DNA of 10,076 nt from Planctomycetota bacterium (GCA_020425835.1 JAGQRC010000072.1:1-10076); one strand, 5' to 3'. Positions 1 through 8,898 are shown, counted from the stretch's first letter. A program made the numbers and translations. Notes: generated from the letters alone by a model not told the origin.

Positions 1-500
1 GCGAGTACGGATTCCTGTTGGGCTCGGCCGCGTTCGGGGCGGCGGTCGGGATGGGGATCGATGCGCTGACGAGCTCTATTTCGATCGACTACTTCGTCCT
101 GGGGAAAGGCGTCGCGGCGGGTCCCGGTCTCGGTGGACGCATCGCGCTGCTCGGCGCGCGGGCCGGCACCAGCGCGGGCGTCATCGCGGCCGCCGTCCTG
201 TTGATCGCCAACCCGGTGCCCCGAGACGCGCTCCGGATGTGGCGCTGTGTTCCGCTCGTCCTGCTCGGCGCACTCGTGGGAGGCGCGGGGCTCGGCCTGA
301 TCCAGGTCGGCACGGGCTGGCCCGAGATCGAGTCGCTCCGAGGCGTGCTTCCCGAGGATCGAGCTCGGCACTTCGAGTCGGTCTGGGCGTTGCACCTCGG
401 CATCTACGGCGGCGCCATCCTCGGACTGATCGTGGCGACGTTGCGCTGGCGGCGTCGGTACACCCCAGCGGATGGGGCGGACGGGATCGAGTCGCGCTGA
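1..500 (+). CDS. Hypothetical multi-pass membrane protein, 5'-truncated
   Basis: The reading frame is open to the left edge (first full codon at nt 3, reading EYGFLLGSAAFG), so the true start lies outside the window; a TTG at 18 is the first in-window start-like codon but is probably internal. The visible 165 residues contain about four hydrophobic stretches (roughly residues 3-20, 55-70, 80-98 and 128-146), indicating an inner-membrane protein. A short polar segment SISIDYFVLGKG follows the first one, and a loop rich in charged residues (GVLPEDRARHFESVW) precedes the last. The C-terminus is basic (RWRRRY) and probably cytoplasmic. I do not recognise a named family and assign no function. It ends 74 nt before the next gene on the same strand, with a possible -10 element between, so it need not share a transcript with that gene. 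Confidence 0.7.
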   Translation, partial: EYGFLLGSAAFGAAVGMGIDALTSSISIDYFVLGKGVAAGPGLGGRIALLGARAGTSAGVIAAAVLLIANPVPRDALRMWRCVPLVLLGALVGGAGLGLIQVGTGWPEIESLRGVLPEDRARHFESVWALHLGIYGGAILGLIVATLRWRRRYTPADGADGIESR

Positions 501-523
501 AGCTTTCCGCGGACCTCCGCCTC

Positions 524-531
524 CGTACAAT
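524..531 (+). promoter_or_regulatory. Possible -10 promoter element upstream of the STAS-MOSC pair
   Basis: TACAAT at 526-531 matches the bacterial -10 consensus at five of six positions and is the most AT-rich hexamer in the 74-nt gap. It would place a transcript start about 37 nt before the ATG at 575. No convincing -35 is seen: CTTTCC at 503-508 has the right spacing but poor similarity. The call rests on the -10 alone. Confidence 0.3.
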
Positions 532-574
532 CGTCCCGTGGGAGAGCGAGTCTCGAAGACGGATCGGATGGTCG

Positions 575-982
575 ATGCCCATCGTTGCCGAGTTCACCGC
601 CGACGGACGACTGCGCGTCGTCTCCATGAGGGGCGTCGTGACCGCCGAGGAGTTCATCGACTACCGCGCCCAACTCGGGCGAACCCGGACGCCACGCCAC
701 CGAGTCTCGTTCATCGACCTCTCCCACGTCGACCGGTTCGAGTTCGGTTTCGGAGAGCTCCTCGTCCACGCCGAGACGGTCCAGTCGAACTTGTCGGATC
801 GCCCGGAGGCGTTCACCGAGGTCATCTGGGCGCCATCGGATGCATCCTTCGAGATGGCTCGGATGTATCAGGCGCTCGCCGTCGGCGAGCACATCGTGCA
901 TCTCCATCGCGATCGCGATCTGGCGCGACGCCTCGTGCGTGAGCTTCTCGAGGAGCCGGCGTGGGAGATCCCCCAGCAGTAG
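575..982 (+). CDS. SpoIIAA-like / STAS-SEC14-type domain protein
   Basis: A 135-residue soluble protein starting at the ATG of MPIVAEFTADG. Starts further upstream in the same frame would overlap the preceding membrane gene and give Arg-rich shadow-like sequence. The ribosome-binding site is weak. The pattern fits the small SpoIIAA-like/STAS-fold family: an N-terminal strand-turn-helix (LRVVSMRGVVTAEEFIDY, about residues 13-30), a central hydrophobic strand ending in FIDLSHVD (about 46-53), then a VIWAPSDASFEMARMYQALA segment (about 82-102) and a final strand-helix with a HRDRDLARRLV-like end. Members are single-domain cytoplasmic proteins, often without known partners; the phosphorylatable Ser of true anti-anti-sigma factors is not clearly identifiable here. 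It precedes the MOSC gene by 28 nt, suggesting cotranscription. Family assignment is by motif recall only. Confidence 0.65.
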   Translation: MPIVAEFTADGRLRVVSMRGVVTAEEFIDYRAQLGRTRTPRHRVSFIDLSHVDRFEFGFGELLVHAETVQSNLSDRPEAFTEVIWAPSDASFEMARMYQALAVGEHIVHLHRDRDLARRLVRELLEEPAWEIPQQ

Positions 983-999
983 TCGCCGAGGCAACCGGC

Positions 1000-1004
1000 G
1001 GAGG
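1000..1004 (+). promoter_or_regulatory. Shine-Dalgarno site fixing the MOSC GTG start
   Basis: GGAGG at 1000-1004 lies 6 nt before the GTG at 1011. It decides the start of the MOSC gene: the frame stays open much further upstream, but there it overlaps the STAS-like gene and encodes Arg/Ser-rich shadow sequence. Confidence 0.7.
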
Positions 1005-1010
1005 CAGGCC

Positions 1011-1559
1011 GTGAGCGAACAGGGTCGAGTCGTCGCGGTGGCTCGTGATGACGAGCATCGATTCTCCAAGCCCACTCGTCCCGAGATCGAGCTCCTCGAG
1101 GGCATCGGCGTCGTCGGCGATGTCCACGCGGGCGAGACCGTGAAGCACCGGTCGCGGGTCTCACGGGATCCGACCCAGCCCAATCTCCGACAGGTCCATC
1201 TGATCCACACGGAGCTCTTCGACGAGGTCGCGGAGCGCGGGTTCACCGTTGGAGCCGGGGACCTCGGGGAGAACATCGCGACGCGGGGCATCGCACTTCT
1301 CGACCTGCCGACCGGAACGCGACTCGAGATCGGAGCGAGCGCGGTGGTCGAGGTCACCGGGCTACGCAACCCCTGTGGGCAGATCGATCGCTTCCAGCAG
1401 GGTCTGCTCGCGGCGACGTTGGAGGAGTCGATCGACGGGCGGCTCATCCGCAAGGCGGGAGTGATGGCGATCGTGGTCGCGAGCGGTGCGGTGCGACCCG
1501 GTGATCGCGTCGTCGTCCGATTTCCGTCGGCGCCCTACCAGCCACTCGTGCCGGTGTAA
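1011..1559 (+). CDS. MOSC domain-containing protein
   Basis: A 182-residue cytoplasmic protein beginning at GTG (VSEQGRVVAV) behind a strong GGAGG site. The whole length is one MOSC domain, the beta-barrel fold shared with the C-terminus of molybdenum-cofactor sulfurase and with YiiM/YuaD-type proteins. Visible hallmarks are GVVGDVHAG (about residues 33-41), RQVHLIH (60-66), GAGDLGENIATRGI (81-94), LPTGTRLEIG (99-108) and GLRNPCGQID (117-126). Cys122 is the conserved cysteine that in this fold is thought to carry or transfer sulfur for metal-sulfur cofactors. The length is normal for a stand-alone MOSC protein. It is second in a likely operon with the STAS-like gene. Two pterin-cofactor (Mo/W) enzyme genes lie elsewhere in the window, which is thematically suggestive, but it is on the opposite strand and a direct link is only inference. 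Confidence 0.88.
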   Translation: MSEQGRVVAVARDDEHRFSKPTRPEIELLEGIGVVGDVHAGETVKHRSRVSRDPTQPNLRQVHLIHTELFDEVAERGFTVGAGDLGENIATRGIALLDLPTGTRLEIGASAVVEVTGLRNPCGQIDRFQQGLLAATLEESIDGRLIRKAGVMAIVVASGAVRPGDRVVVRFPSAPYQPLVPV

Positions 1560-1719
1560 AGCGCCTCTTCACGACATCCTTTTCCCCGGCTACGAGAACT
1601 CGGAGTAGACCTCGACTCTGTTCAATGGCATCCTCGGAAACTCACCTCAGTAGACGACGACATTGCCCGACCGCTCGATCGGAGTCTCTTCCGATCCTGT
1701 CCGTGTGTGTGAGGTGCCC

Positions 1720-2367
1720 GTGAGCGACGACCTCAGTTTGCGATCCGACGAAGAGTACTCGGAGTGTGTGGACGCTGCGGATCTCCGGGAGTTCATCGGT
1801 CAACTCCGGGATGTGCACTCCAACGGCACATGGAGCTTCGCGTTCGGGGACTCCGTCTCGACCTGGATGGAGATCGACCTCGAGGTCGTTTCCGAACAAG
1901 GGGACCGTCTCGAAGGTTCGTGTCCCCACGAAGAGGGCATCAACCGCGTCCGCTTGCACATCGCCGGGACCGACGACGACGGCCCGGACGCCGCGCCCCG
2001 CGCGCCCTACGCGCGAACGATGCTCGAGATCGCGGAGTACCTCGAGTGGCCGCTGGTCGACGAGCAGTCCGGGCTCGAGCTCGACACATCGTCGCTCGCG
2101 GTCCTCGCCGCGGAACACGAGCGGGGCGCGACCGCTGGCCACGAGCACCGCGAAGTCTCGACGACCTCCACATCGGAGTTGGAGAGCTCGTCGCGACGTG
2201 ACGCCCACACCGTCTCCACGGTTCGGTTCGAGGAGGGGGAGCGGCCCGCGCGGGAGGAGCCGATGATCCACCGCGAGCCGGTCACGGCCAGCGTGGTCGC
2301 ACGGACGGAACGCGTCGAGTCCGCGTCGGCACCGGCGCGCAAGAAGCCGTGGTGGAAGTTCTGGTAG
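1720..2367 (+). CDS. Hypothetical acidic protein with aromatic-basic C-terminal tail
   Basis: I do not recognise the family. The start is taken as the GTG at 1720 because GAGGTG (1711-1716) lies just before it; a TTG at 1663 in the same frame lacks such a site. This gives 215 residues. Residues 1 to about 120 look folded, with hydrophobic-polar alternation (LREFIGQLRDV, TWSFAFGDSVSTWMEIDLEVV, RVRLHIAG) and a helix MLEIAEYLEWPLV. Residues about 125-205 are low in hydrophobics and rich in Glu, Arg, Ser and Thr, and are probably disordered. The protein ends in ARKKPWWKFW, three Trp and one Phe among Lys residues, which could be a membrane-surface or protein-docking tail. No signal peptide or membrane span is seen. 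Its stop is 3 nt from the stop of the convergent sigma gene. It sits alone on its strand, 160 nt after the MOSC gene. Confidence 0.7.
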   Translation: MSDDLSLRSDEEYSECVDAADLREFIGQLRDVHSNGTWSFAFGDSVSTWMEIDLEVVSEQGDRLEGSCPHEEGINRVRLHIAGTDDDGPDAAPRAPYARTMLEIAEYLEWPLVDEQSGLELDTSSLAVLAAEHERGATAGHEHREVSTTSTSELESSSRRDAHTVSTVRFEEGERPAREEPMIHREPVTASVVARTERVESASAPARKKPWWKFW

Positions 2368-2370
2368 AGC

Positions 2371-3966
2371 TCACCGCAGGTAGTCGAGCGCCGCGTCGAG
2401 GAGCTCCACGTTGGCGTCAGCCGGGAGCTTCCGGCGAAACTCCTCGAGAGTCGGGAACGCGCGCTCGTCGCCCTGCCAGGCGATCGCCTGCACGACCGTC
2501 TCGTTCAAGTTCCCGTCCGTGCGGTAGAGGAGCTCGCGCAGGGTCTCGAACGCCGCGTCGGTTCGGATCTGGCTGAGGGCTCGGAGCATGTCCCTCGCTC
2601 GGTGGACCTTCGTCAGGTCCGGACCGGAGAGCGCCTGTCGATACTTGTCGACGTAGCGGTCGAGCAACGTCGGGTCCTGCCCGTCGTAGTATCCGAGCAT
2701 GACCACGCCGATCTCGTGGATGATCTCGTCCTTGAACTCTCTCACCAGCTTCGGCAGCTGGTCGTCCTCCTTGCGGTCGAGGTAGAGACCGAACTCGAGA
2801 ACTTCGCCGAGGTGATCGGTGAACGTCCGGAGGAACGGTCCCGCCAACATCTCCTCGTGACGCCACAGATTTCGCAGCGCGCGGCTGTCCACCCGATGGG
2901 CGAGGGCGATGATCTGATCGAACCCCGTCTCTCCCTGTTGGATCAACTCCGCGGCAATGAGCCAGAGCATCTCCACATCGTTTCGCGCGATCGCGTCCTG
3001 TGCGGCGCGCTCCGCGCTCCCGAGGGATGCGATTGAGATCGACCGTCGGGGCGATGGAGCCACCGGCGTCGGCACGCTCGTCGACGACTCGCCCTCGGTC
3101 GCCGAGCGACGCACGGTGGCGATCGCGAGTTGCGCACGCAGCGCTTCGATCTGCTCGTCGCGGGCGCCGAGATCGCGCTGGAGCGCTTCCAGCTGGGGCA
3201 ACAGGGCCGATCGTTCACCGAGCTCGGCGATGCGAGCCGCATCGGCCGCCCGGAGATCGCGCTCCTCGGCCAACGTCCGAGAGACGACCCACGAGTAGCC
3301 GGCGAAGCCCATCGCGACGAGCGTGACGGCGACGGTCGCTTTCGACATCAGGAGACCTCCGAGGATCGGGGTGGGGGAGTTGGAGATGATCGCGCCCGAG
3401 CCGGTGGTCCATGCGGAGTCGTGGGGCGGGACCAGGATGGCGAGCCAGGCGGGCGTGGGGCCGAACCGATCGTCCAGCGCGGAGCGGAGTCGCTCTCGGC
3501 CGCGCCGCAGCCGCGTCTTCACGTTCTCGTAGGGGATGCCGAGGCGTTCGGCCATCTCGCTCGGCGTCAGCTCCTGATAGTAGCGGAGGATCACCGCCTC
3601 ACGGTACGGCTCGGGAAGCGCGCGGACCGCGGCGATCACCGCCTCTTCGGTCTCGAGCTTCTCCAGGGCGTCGCTCGCGGGGATCGATCCGACCGGCTCG
3701 GGTCGCGCGGCCGCGTGCTCTCGACGTCGCCGACGCGTCTCACCGCGATGGCCGAAGCGAACGAAATTGCGGACCACGCTGCCGAGCCAGGCGCGACTCG
3801 ACTCGATGTCCGAGGGCCGCCGGCGGAGCGCGGCGAGCCAGGTCTCCTGGACGATCTCCTCCGCGTGGTGGGTGTCGCGCACGAGGGAGCGTGCGAGTTG
3901 CTCCACCCACTGTCGATGCGTGAACAGCTCGTCCCAGGACAGCCCACCGAGATCCGAGGAACTCAT
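2371..3966 (-). CDS. ECF-type sigma factor fused to membrane segment, coiled coil and helical C-terminal region
   Basis: A 531-residue protein. The ATG at 3966 is preferred over an in-frame GTG at 3990 because GGAGGTG (3975-3969) precedes it. Residues about 10-75 are sigma region 2 (HHAEEIVQETWLAALRR, then AWLGSVVRNFVRFGHR). Residues about 108-163 are region 4, with LPEPYREAVILRYYQELTPS and the helix-turn-helix EMAERLGIPYENVKTRLRRG. Typical ECF factors end near here, but this one continues for about 360 residues: a Pro/Ser/Gly linker, a hydrophobic span near 207-227, a heptad-like coiled coil near 233-285, a low-complexity linker, and a helical region with HEAT-like character at the end (about 465-531). 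The sigma domain would be cytoplasmic and the extension across the membrane, so the protein may be a one-piece membrane-tethered regulator. No separate anti-sigma gene is adjacent. It lies 137 nt after fdhA on the same strand and converges on the acidic-protein gene. Its regulon is unknown. Confidence 0.9.
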   Translation of the reverse strand: MSSSDLGGLSWDELFTHRQWVEQLARSLVRDTHHAEEIVQETWLAALRRRPSDIESSRAWLGSVVRNFVRFGHRGETRRRRREHAAARPEPVGSIPASDALEKLETEEAVIAAVRALPEPYREAVILRYYQELTPSEMAERLGIPYENVKTRLRRGRERLRSALDDRFGPTPAWLAILVPPHDSAWTTGSGAIISNSPTPILGGLLMSKATVAVTLVAMGFAGYSWVVSRTLAEERDLRAADAARIAELGERSALLPQLEALQRDLGARDEQIEALRAQLAIATVRRSATEGESSTSVPTPVAPSPRRSISIASLGSAERAAQDAIARNDVEMLWLIAAELIQQGETGFDQIIALAHRVDSRALRNLWRHEEMLAGPFLRTFTDHLGEVLEFGLYLDRKEDDQLPKLVREFKDEIIHEIGVVMLGYYDGQDPTLLDRYVDKYRQALSGPDLTKVHRARDMLRALSQIRTDAAFETLRELLYRTDGNLNETVVQAIAWQGDERAFPTLEEFRRKLPADANVELLDAALDYLR

Positions 3967-3968
3967 GA

Positions 3969-3975
3969 CACCTCC
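3969..3975 (-). promoter_or_regulatory. Shine-Dalgarno site of the sigma gene
   Basis: On the minus strand GGAGGTG occupies 3975-3969, two bases before the ATG at 3966 (four bases after the GGAGG core). It is nearly a full complement of the 16S rRNA 3' end and supports the ATG over the GTG eight codons upstream. Confidence 0.65.
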
Positions 3976-4041
3976 GCCCGTGACCCGCACCGCTCGAGAC
4001 TCGTCGAGGGTGGCCGCGACCCAGCGTCGTCTGGGCTCGCG

Positions 4042-4066
4042 AACCGCCGACGAGATGCCGGCGGCT
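4042..4066 (-). terminator. Weak terminator-like hairpin after fdhA
   Basis: In the 137-nt gap between fdhA and the sigma gene, CCGCCG at 4044-4049 pairs with CGGCGG at 4059-4064 across a 9-nt loop. An outer wobble and an A-T pair extend the stem in the minus-strand transcript, where it ends in UU and then GC-rich sequence. There is no real U-tract, so it may be a weak or Rho-assisted terminator, or chance pairing in GC-rich DNA. It starts about 38 nt past the fdhA stop. Confidence 0.3.
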
Positions 4067-4103
4067 CGGTCGGGGGGTCAGGAAATCTCGGTCGACCTCG
4101 GCG

Positions 4104-6911
<2,808 letters not shown>

Positions 6912-7000
6912 GGGAGCACCTTCCTCAATGGCGTTTCGCATCCTCGGTCGATCAGCGCGGACCGAGAGCTCGGCGACCTCCGGGCGAGGTCCCCGACGAG

Positions 7001-7051
7001 CACCGAGGGTATAGCCCTCCACCGAGGGTCGCAACGGGGCCTGAGGGTCGC
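7001..7051 (-). promoter_or_regulatory. Three-copy 19-nt-spaced repeat with nested dyads upstream of fdhA (operator-like)
   Basis: GAGGGT (plus strand) begins at 7005, 7024 and 7043, an exact 19-nt period. Copies one and two share the longer CACCGAGGGT; copies two and three share GAGGGTCGC. Two inverted repeats are nested here: GAGGG-tatag-CCCTC at 7005-7019 and CCCTC-cacc-GAGGG at 7015-7028. The array lies about 90-140 nt before the fdhA start and overlaps the only promoter-like sequence in that gap, so a transcription-factor site for fdhA is a reasonable guess. The regulator is unknown. Confidence 0.4.
7008..7034 (-). promoter_or_regulatory. Weak candidate promoter for fdhA
   Basis: On the minus strand TTGCGA (7034-7029) could act as -35 and TATACC (7013-7008) as -10, with a 15-nt spacer, shorter than the ideal 17. 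Each hexamer matches consensus at four positions. It would give a 5' leader of roughly 90 nt. It lies inside the GAGGGT repeat array, which argues for regulated use if real. Confidence 0.25.
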
Positions 7052-7073
7052 CACGGTCCGGGCAGCTCTCGGC

Positions 7074-7940
7074 TCACAGCTCCCGCGCGCTGAAGGTGTC
7101 GCCCTGCTCGAAGTCTCCGGTCCGGAACCCCTTGAGGAACCACCGCACGCGCTGCTCCGACGTGCCGTGCGTGAACGAGTCGGGAACGACGTAACCGCGC
7201 GCCTCCCGCTGGAGCCGGTCATCCCCGATCGCGTTGGCGGCGCCGAGCGCTTCCTCGAGGTCCCCCTCCTCGAGGAGCTGGAACTTCTCTTTCGCGTGGT
7301 GGGCCCAGACCCCGGCGAGGAAGTCCGCCTGCAGCTCCAGCCGCACCGAGAGCTGGTTGTACTCCGCCTCGCTCACCTTGCCGTGGGCGCGGTGCAGGCG
7401 GTCCGAGATGCCGAGCAAGTTCTGTATGTGGTGACCGACCTCGTGGGCGATCACATAGGCCTGCGCGAAGTCCCCCGGGGCGCCGAGTCGCTTCCGCAGG
7501 TCCTCGTAGAAGCTCAGGTCGATGTAGACCTGGTCGTCACCGGGACAATAGAACGGACCGACCGACGCGGTCGCGCGGCCGCAGGCGGAGTCGACCGCAC
7601 CGGAGAAGAGAACCAGCTTCGGCTCCTGGTACTGCTTCCCCATCGCCCGAAACAGCGGATGCCAGACGTCCTCGGTCGATCCGAGCACCGCCTTGACCAT
7701 GTCGGCGAGCTCCTGCTCCTCCGCGGTCGGCTGGAACTCGACCTGTCGGCCGGGGGCGCCGCCGCCACCGGTCGCGGTTCCGAGGAGCTTCTGGAGGACC
7801 TGCGGGTCGATCCCGAAGTAGGTCGCGACCAGAGCGATCACGATTCCACCCAGCCCGAGGCCGATCTTGCCGGGACCCGCCACGCGCTGGCCCCGTCGGT
7901 CCTCGACATTCTCGCTGCGACGTTGATTCTTCCAGCGCAC
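7074..7940 (-). CDS. ypfJ: YpfJ-family neutral zinc metallopeptidase
   Basis: A 288-residue protein starting at GTG 7940 with MRWKNQRRSENVEDRRG, closely matching the conserved N-terminus of the YpfJ/KPN_02809 family (Pfam PF04228). GAGGCGAG lies just upstream as ribosome-binding site. After the basic N-terminus comes a single hydrophobic span (about residues 26-43), then a Gly-rich linker and the peptidase domain. Family hallmarks are SGAVDSACGRATASVGPFYCP (about 113-133), with two cysteines, DQVYIDLSFY (136-145), the zinc-binding HEVGHH at 166-171, and LELQADFLAGVWAH, whose Glu or Asp is the likely third metal ligand. The C-terminal TFSAREL is also typical. All catalytic residues are present and the length is normal, so the gene looks intact. 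Membrane-anchored with an extracytoplasmic domain is the expected topology; the substrate is not known for the family. It lies 162 nt before fdhA and has its own upstream dyad, so it is probably a separate unit. Confidence 0.93.
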   Translation of the reverse strand: MRWKNQRRSENVEDRRGQRVAGPGKIGLGLGGIVIALVATYFGIDPQVLQKLLGTATGGGGAPGRQVEFQPTAEEQELADMVKAVLGSTEDVWHPLFRAMGKQYQEPKLVLFSGAVDSACGRATASVGPFYCPGDDQVYIDLSFYEDLRKRLGAPGDFAQAYVIAHEVGHHIQNLLGISDRLHRAHGKVSEAEYNQLSVRLELQADFLAGVWAHHAKEKFQLLEEGDLEEALGAANAIGDDRLQREARGYVVPDSFTHGTSEQRVRWFLKGFRTGDFEQGDTFSAREL

Positions 7941-7963
7941 CGCTCGCCTCGTTTCGTCGTCGG

Positions 7964-7978
7964 GGACTCGAGGAGTCC
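7964..7978. promoter_or_regulatory. 15-nt perfect dyad 24 nt upstream of ypfJ
   Basis: GGACTC-GAG-GAGTCC is a perfect inverted repeat with 6-nt arms and a 3-nt centre. It lies 23 nt before the GTG of ypfJ. At the DNA level it looks like a dimeric-repressor operator; in the mRNA it would form a tight hairpin in the leader. Nothing in the window identifies a regulator. Confidence 0.35.
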
Positions 7979-8020
7979 GTTGAAAGACCGCATTCGTGCA
8001 GAGAATTCGAGATTCCGAGG

Positions 8021-8083
8021 CCAGTGCTTCCGACGAAACGCCGGCGTATGGGTGGATACGTCGAGTTTCGGCGGGAGTGCTGG
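8021..8083. repeat. Long imperfect inverted repeat (hairpin, about 27 pairs)
   Basis: The 29-nt arm 8021-8049 pairs with the 28-nt arm 8056-8083 around a 6-nt loop GGGTGG. Read as plus-strand RNA there are 12 consecutive outer pairs (three G-U), one A-G mismatch, six more pairs, a 2x1 internal loop, then eight inner pairs (one G-U). It lies between the TPR and ypfJ genes. It could be a REP- or MITE-like element, a small structured RNA or an mRNA-stability hairpin. It lacks a U-tract, so it is not an obvious terminator. Confidence 0.5.
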
Positions 8084-8182
8084 CGCAGGAAGCTCGGGCT
8101 CTCGGCCGGAATGGGTTTTCAACGGGCTCCTAGGAGGATTCGTCGTTCGTCATGGTCGTTGAGGATCGAGTTCGTTCGTAAT

Positions 8183-8201
8183 GACGCCGCCAGCGGGCGT
8201 C
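8183..8201 (-). terminator. Possible terminator hairpin downstream of the TPR gene
   Basis: GACGCC at 8183-8188 pairs perfectly with GGCGTC at 8196-8201; one more pair (8190-8195) can form past a bulge. It starts 40 nt after the TPR stop in the direction of transcription. A second stem (8204-8219) lies between it and the gene. The minus-strand sequence after the stem is ATTACG, not a U-tract, so evidence for termination is structural only. Confidence 0.35.
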
Positions 8202-8240
8202 TTGCGGCCTCGCAGCCGCGGGGCTCGGGAATGGTCCGGG

Positions 8241-8834
8241 CTACTGGCCCGGCGTCGACAGCGCTTGCTGGATCTCCGGCACGCGCGGATCGTCCGGGTA
8301 CTGGAGCACGTACTCGGTCCACGCCTCTCTCGCCTTCTCCGGTTGTCCGAGATCGAACCGGTAGACGACGCCGATGTTGTAGAGGCTCTGTCGATGGTTG
8401 GCGTCGACGGTCCGAGCGCGTTGGAAGTTGTCGATCGCCTTGGTGAACTGCTGCTGTCGACGATACATGACCCCTTGATCGGTCAGCACGTCGGCGTCGT
8501 CCGCGTTCAGCGCGAGCGCCCGATCGTACGCGGCGATCGACTTGTCCGGTCGATCCGCGTCGAAGTAGCGGTGACCCAACTCGACCCAGGCGGCGCGATC
8601 GTCGGGCTGTGCCGCGACCCGCGCCTCGAGCTCGACGATGCGCTGCTCGGCGGGGGAGGGTCCAGCGCTCATCGCGGGCGATGGCGTCGGTGCCGAGAAC
8701 GCGCTGCCGGGGTTCACCGCGCGGGGATTCCCGACCTCCGGCATCGCCTCCCGTCCCGAGCGTCCGACGATGAACCCGAGCAGGAACGAAAAGACCAGGC
8801 CGGCGGCGACCAGGACGATGGTGGGGCCCTTCAT
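8241..8834 (-). CDS. Membrane-anchored TPR protein
   Basis: A 197-residue protein starting at the ATG of MKGPTIVLVAAG (8834), preceded by GGAG six nt upstream; the open frame further upstream would run into the end of the AOR gene. Residues about 5-23 form one hydrophobic segment followed by GRSGRE, best read as an N-terminal anchor with no clear cleavage site. Residues 26-60 are a Pro/Ser/Ala linker. Three TPR units follow at about 80-113 (AAWVELGHRYFDADRPDKSIAAYDRAL), 114-147 (VLTDQGVMYRRQQQFTKAIDNFQRA) and 148-181 (SLYNIGVVYRFDLGQPEKAREAW), with a C-terminal helix. The layout resembles CcmH/NrfG-type TPR proteins, but general TPR similarity is not enough to claim a cytochrome-assembly role. 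Protein binding at the outer face of the membrane is the safe prediction. It lies 64 nt after the AOR stop and may be cotranscribed with it. Confidence 0.85.
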   Translation of the reverse strand: MKGPTIVLVAAGLVFSFLLGFIVGRSGREAMPEVGNPRAVNPGSAFSAPTPSPAMSAGPSPAEQRIVELEARVAAQPDDRAAWVELGHRYFDADRPDKSIAAYDRALALNADDADVLTDQGVMYRRQQQFTKAIDNFQRARTVDANHRQSLYNIGVVYRFDLGQPEKAREAWTEYVLQYPDDPRVPEIQQALSTPGQ

Positions 8835-8898
8835 GCTGGCTCCAGTTCTTCGGAATGAGGTTCTGAACGGCGGATAGTGTCGTCGACGCGTCGGCGCC

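Larger units (their letters stand above)
7941..8240. other. 300-nt intergenic region between the TPR gene and ypfJ
   Basis: No supportable gene is seen on either strand; the long plus-strand frame crossing into it is an antisense shadow of fdhA and ypfJ. It holds, left to right: a 15-nt dyad (7964-7978), a long imperfect hairpin (8021-8083), the perfect palindrome CTCCTAGGAG (8127-8136), a 12-nt direct repeat with one mismatch (8143-8154 and 8172-8183), a terminator-like stem (8183-8201) and a GC-rich stem GCGGC/GCCGC (8204-8219). I found no convincing sigma-70-type promoter. It must carry the ypfJ promoter unless ypfJ is read from the TPR transcript. Confidence 0.6.

Noticed and set aside
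404..1453. A 349-codon minus-strand open frame opposite the STAS-like and MOSC genes.
   Set aside because: The plus strand carries recognisable families with a strong ribosome-binding site; the antisense translation is Arg/Ser/Pro-rich noise.
1590..1608. A partial inverted repeat CTACGAG / CTCGGAGTAG after the MOSC gene, considered as a terminator.
   Set aside because: The arms match only with a 3-nt insertion and leave a 2-nt loop, too tight to fold; there is no T-run after it.
1642..2271. A 209-codon minus-strand open frame opposite the acidic hypothetical gene.
   Set aside because: The plus-strand frame has a good GAGGTG start site and ends neatly against the convergent sigma gene. The antisense product has no recognisable features. 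Because neither protein belongs to a family I know, some doubt remains.
2349..2377. A possible bidirectional terminator hairpin (GTGGTG with CACCGC) spanning the two convergent stops.
   Set aside because: The stem is 6-7 pairs with a wobble around a 15-nt loop, there are no U-tracts, and both arms lie in coding sequence.
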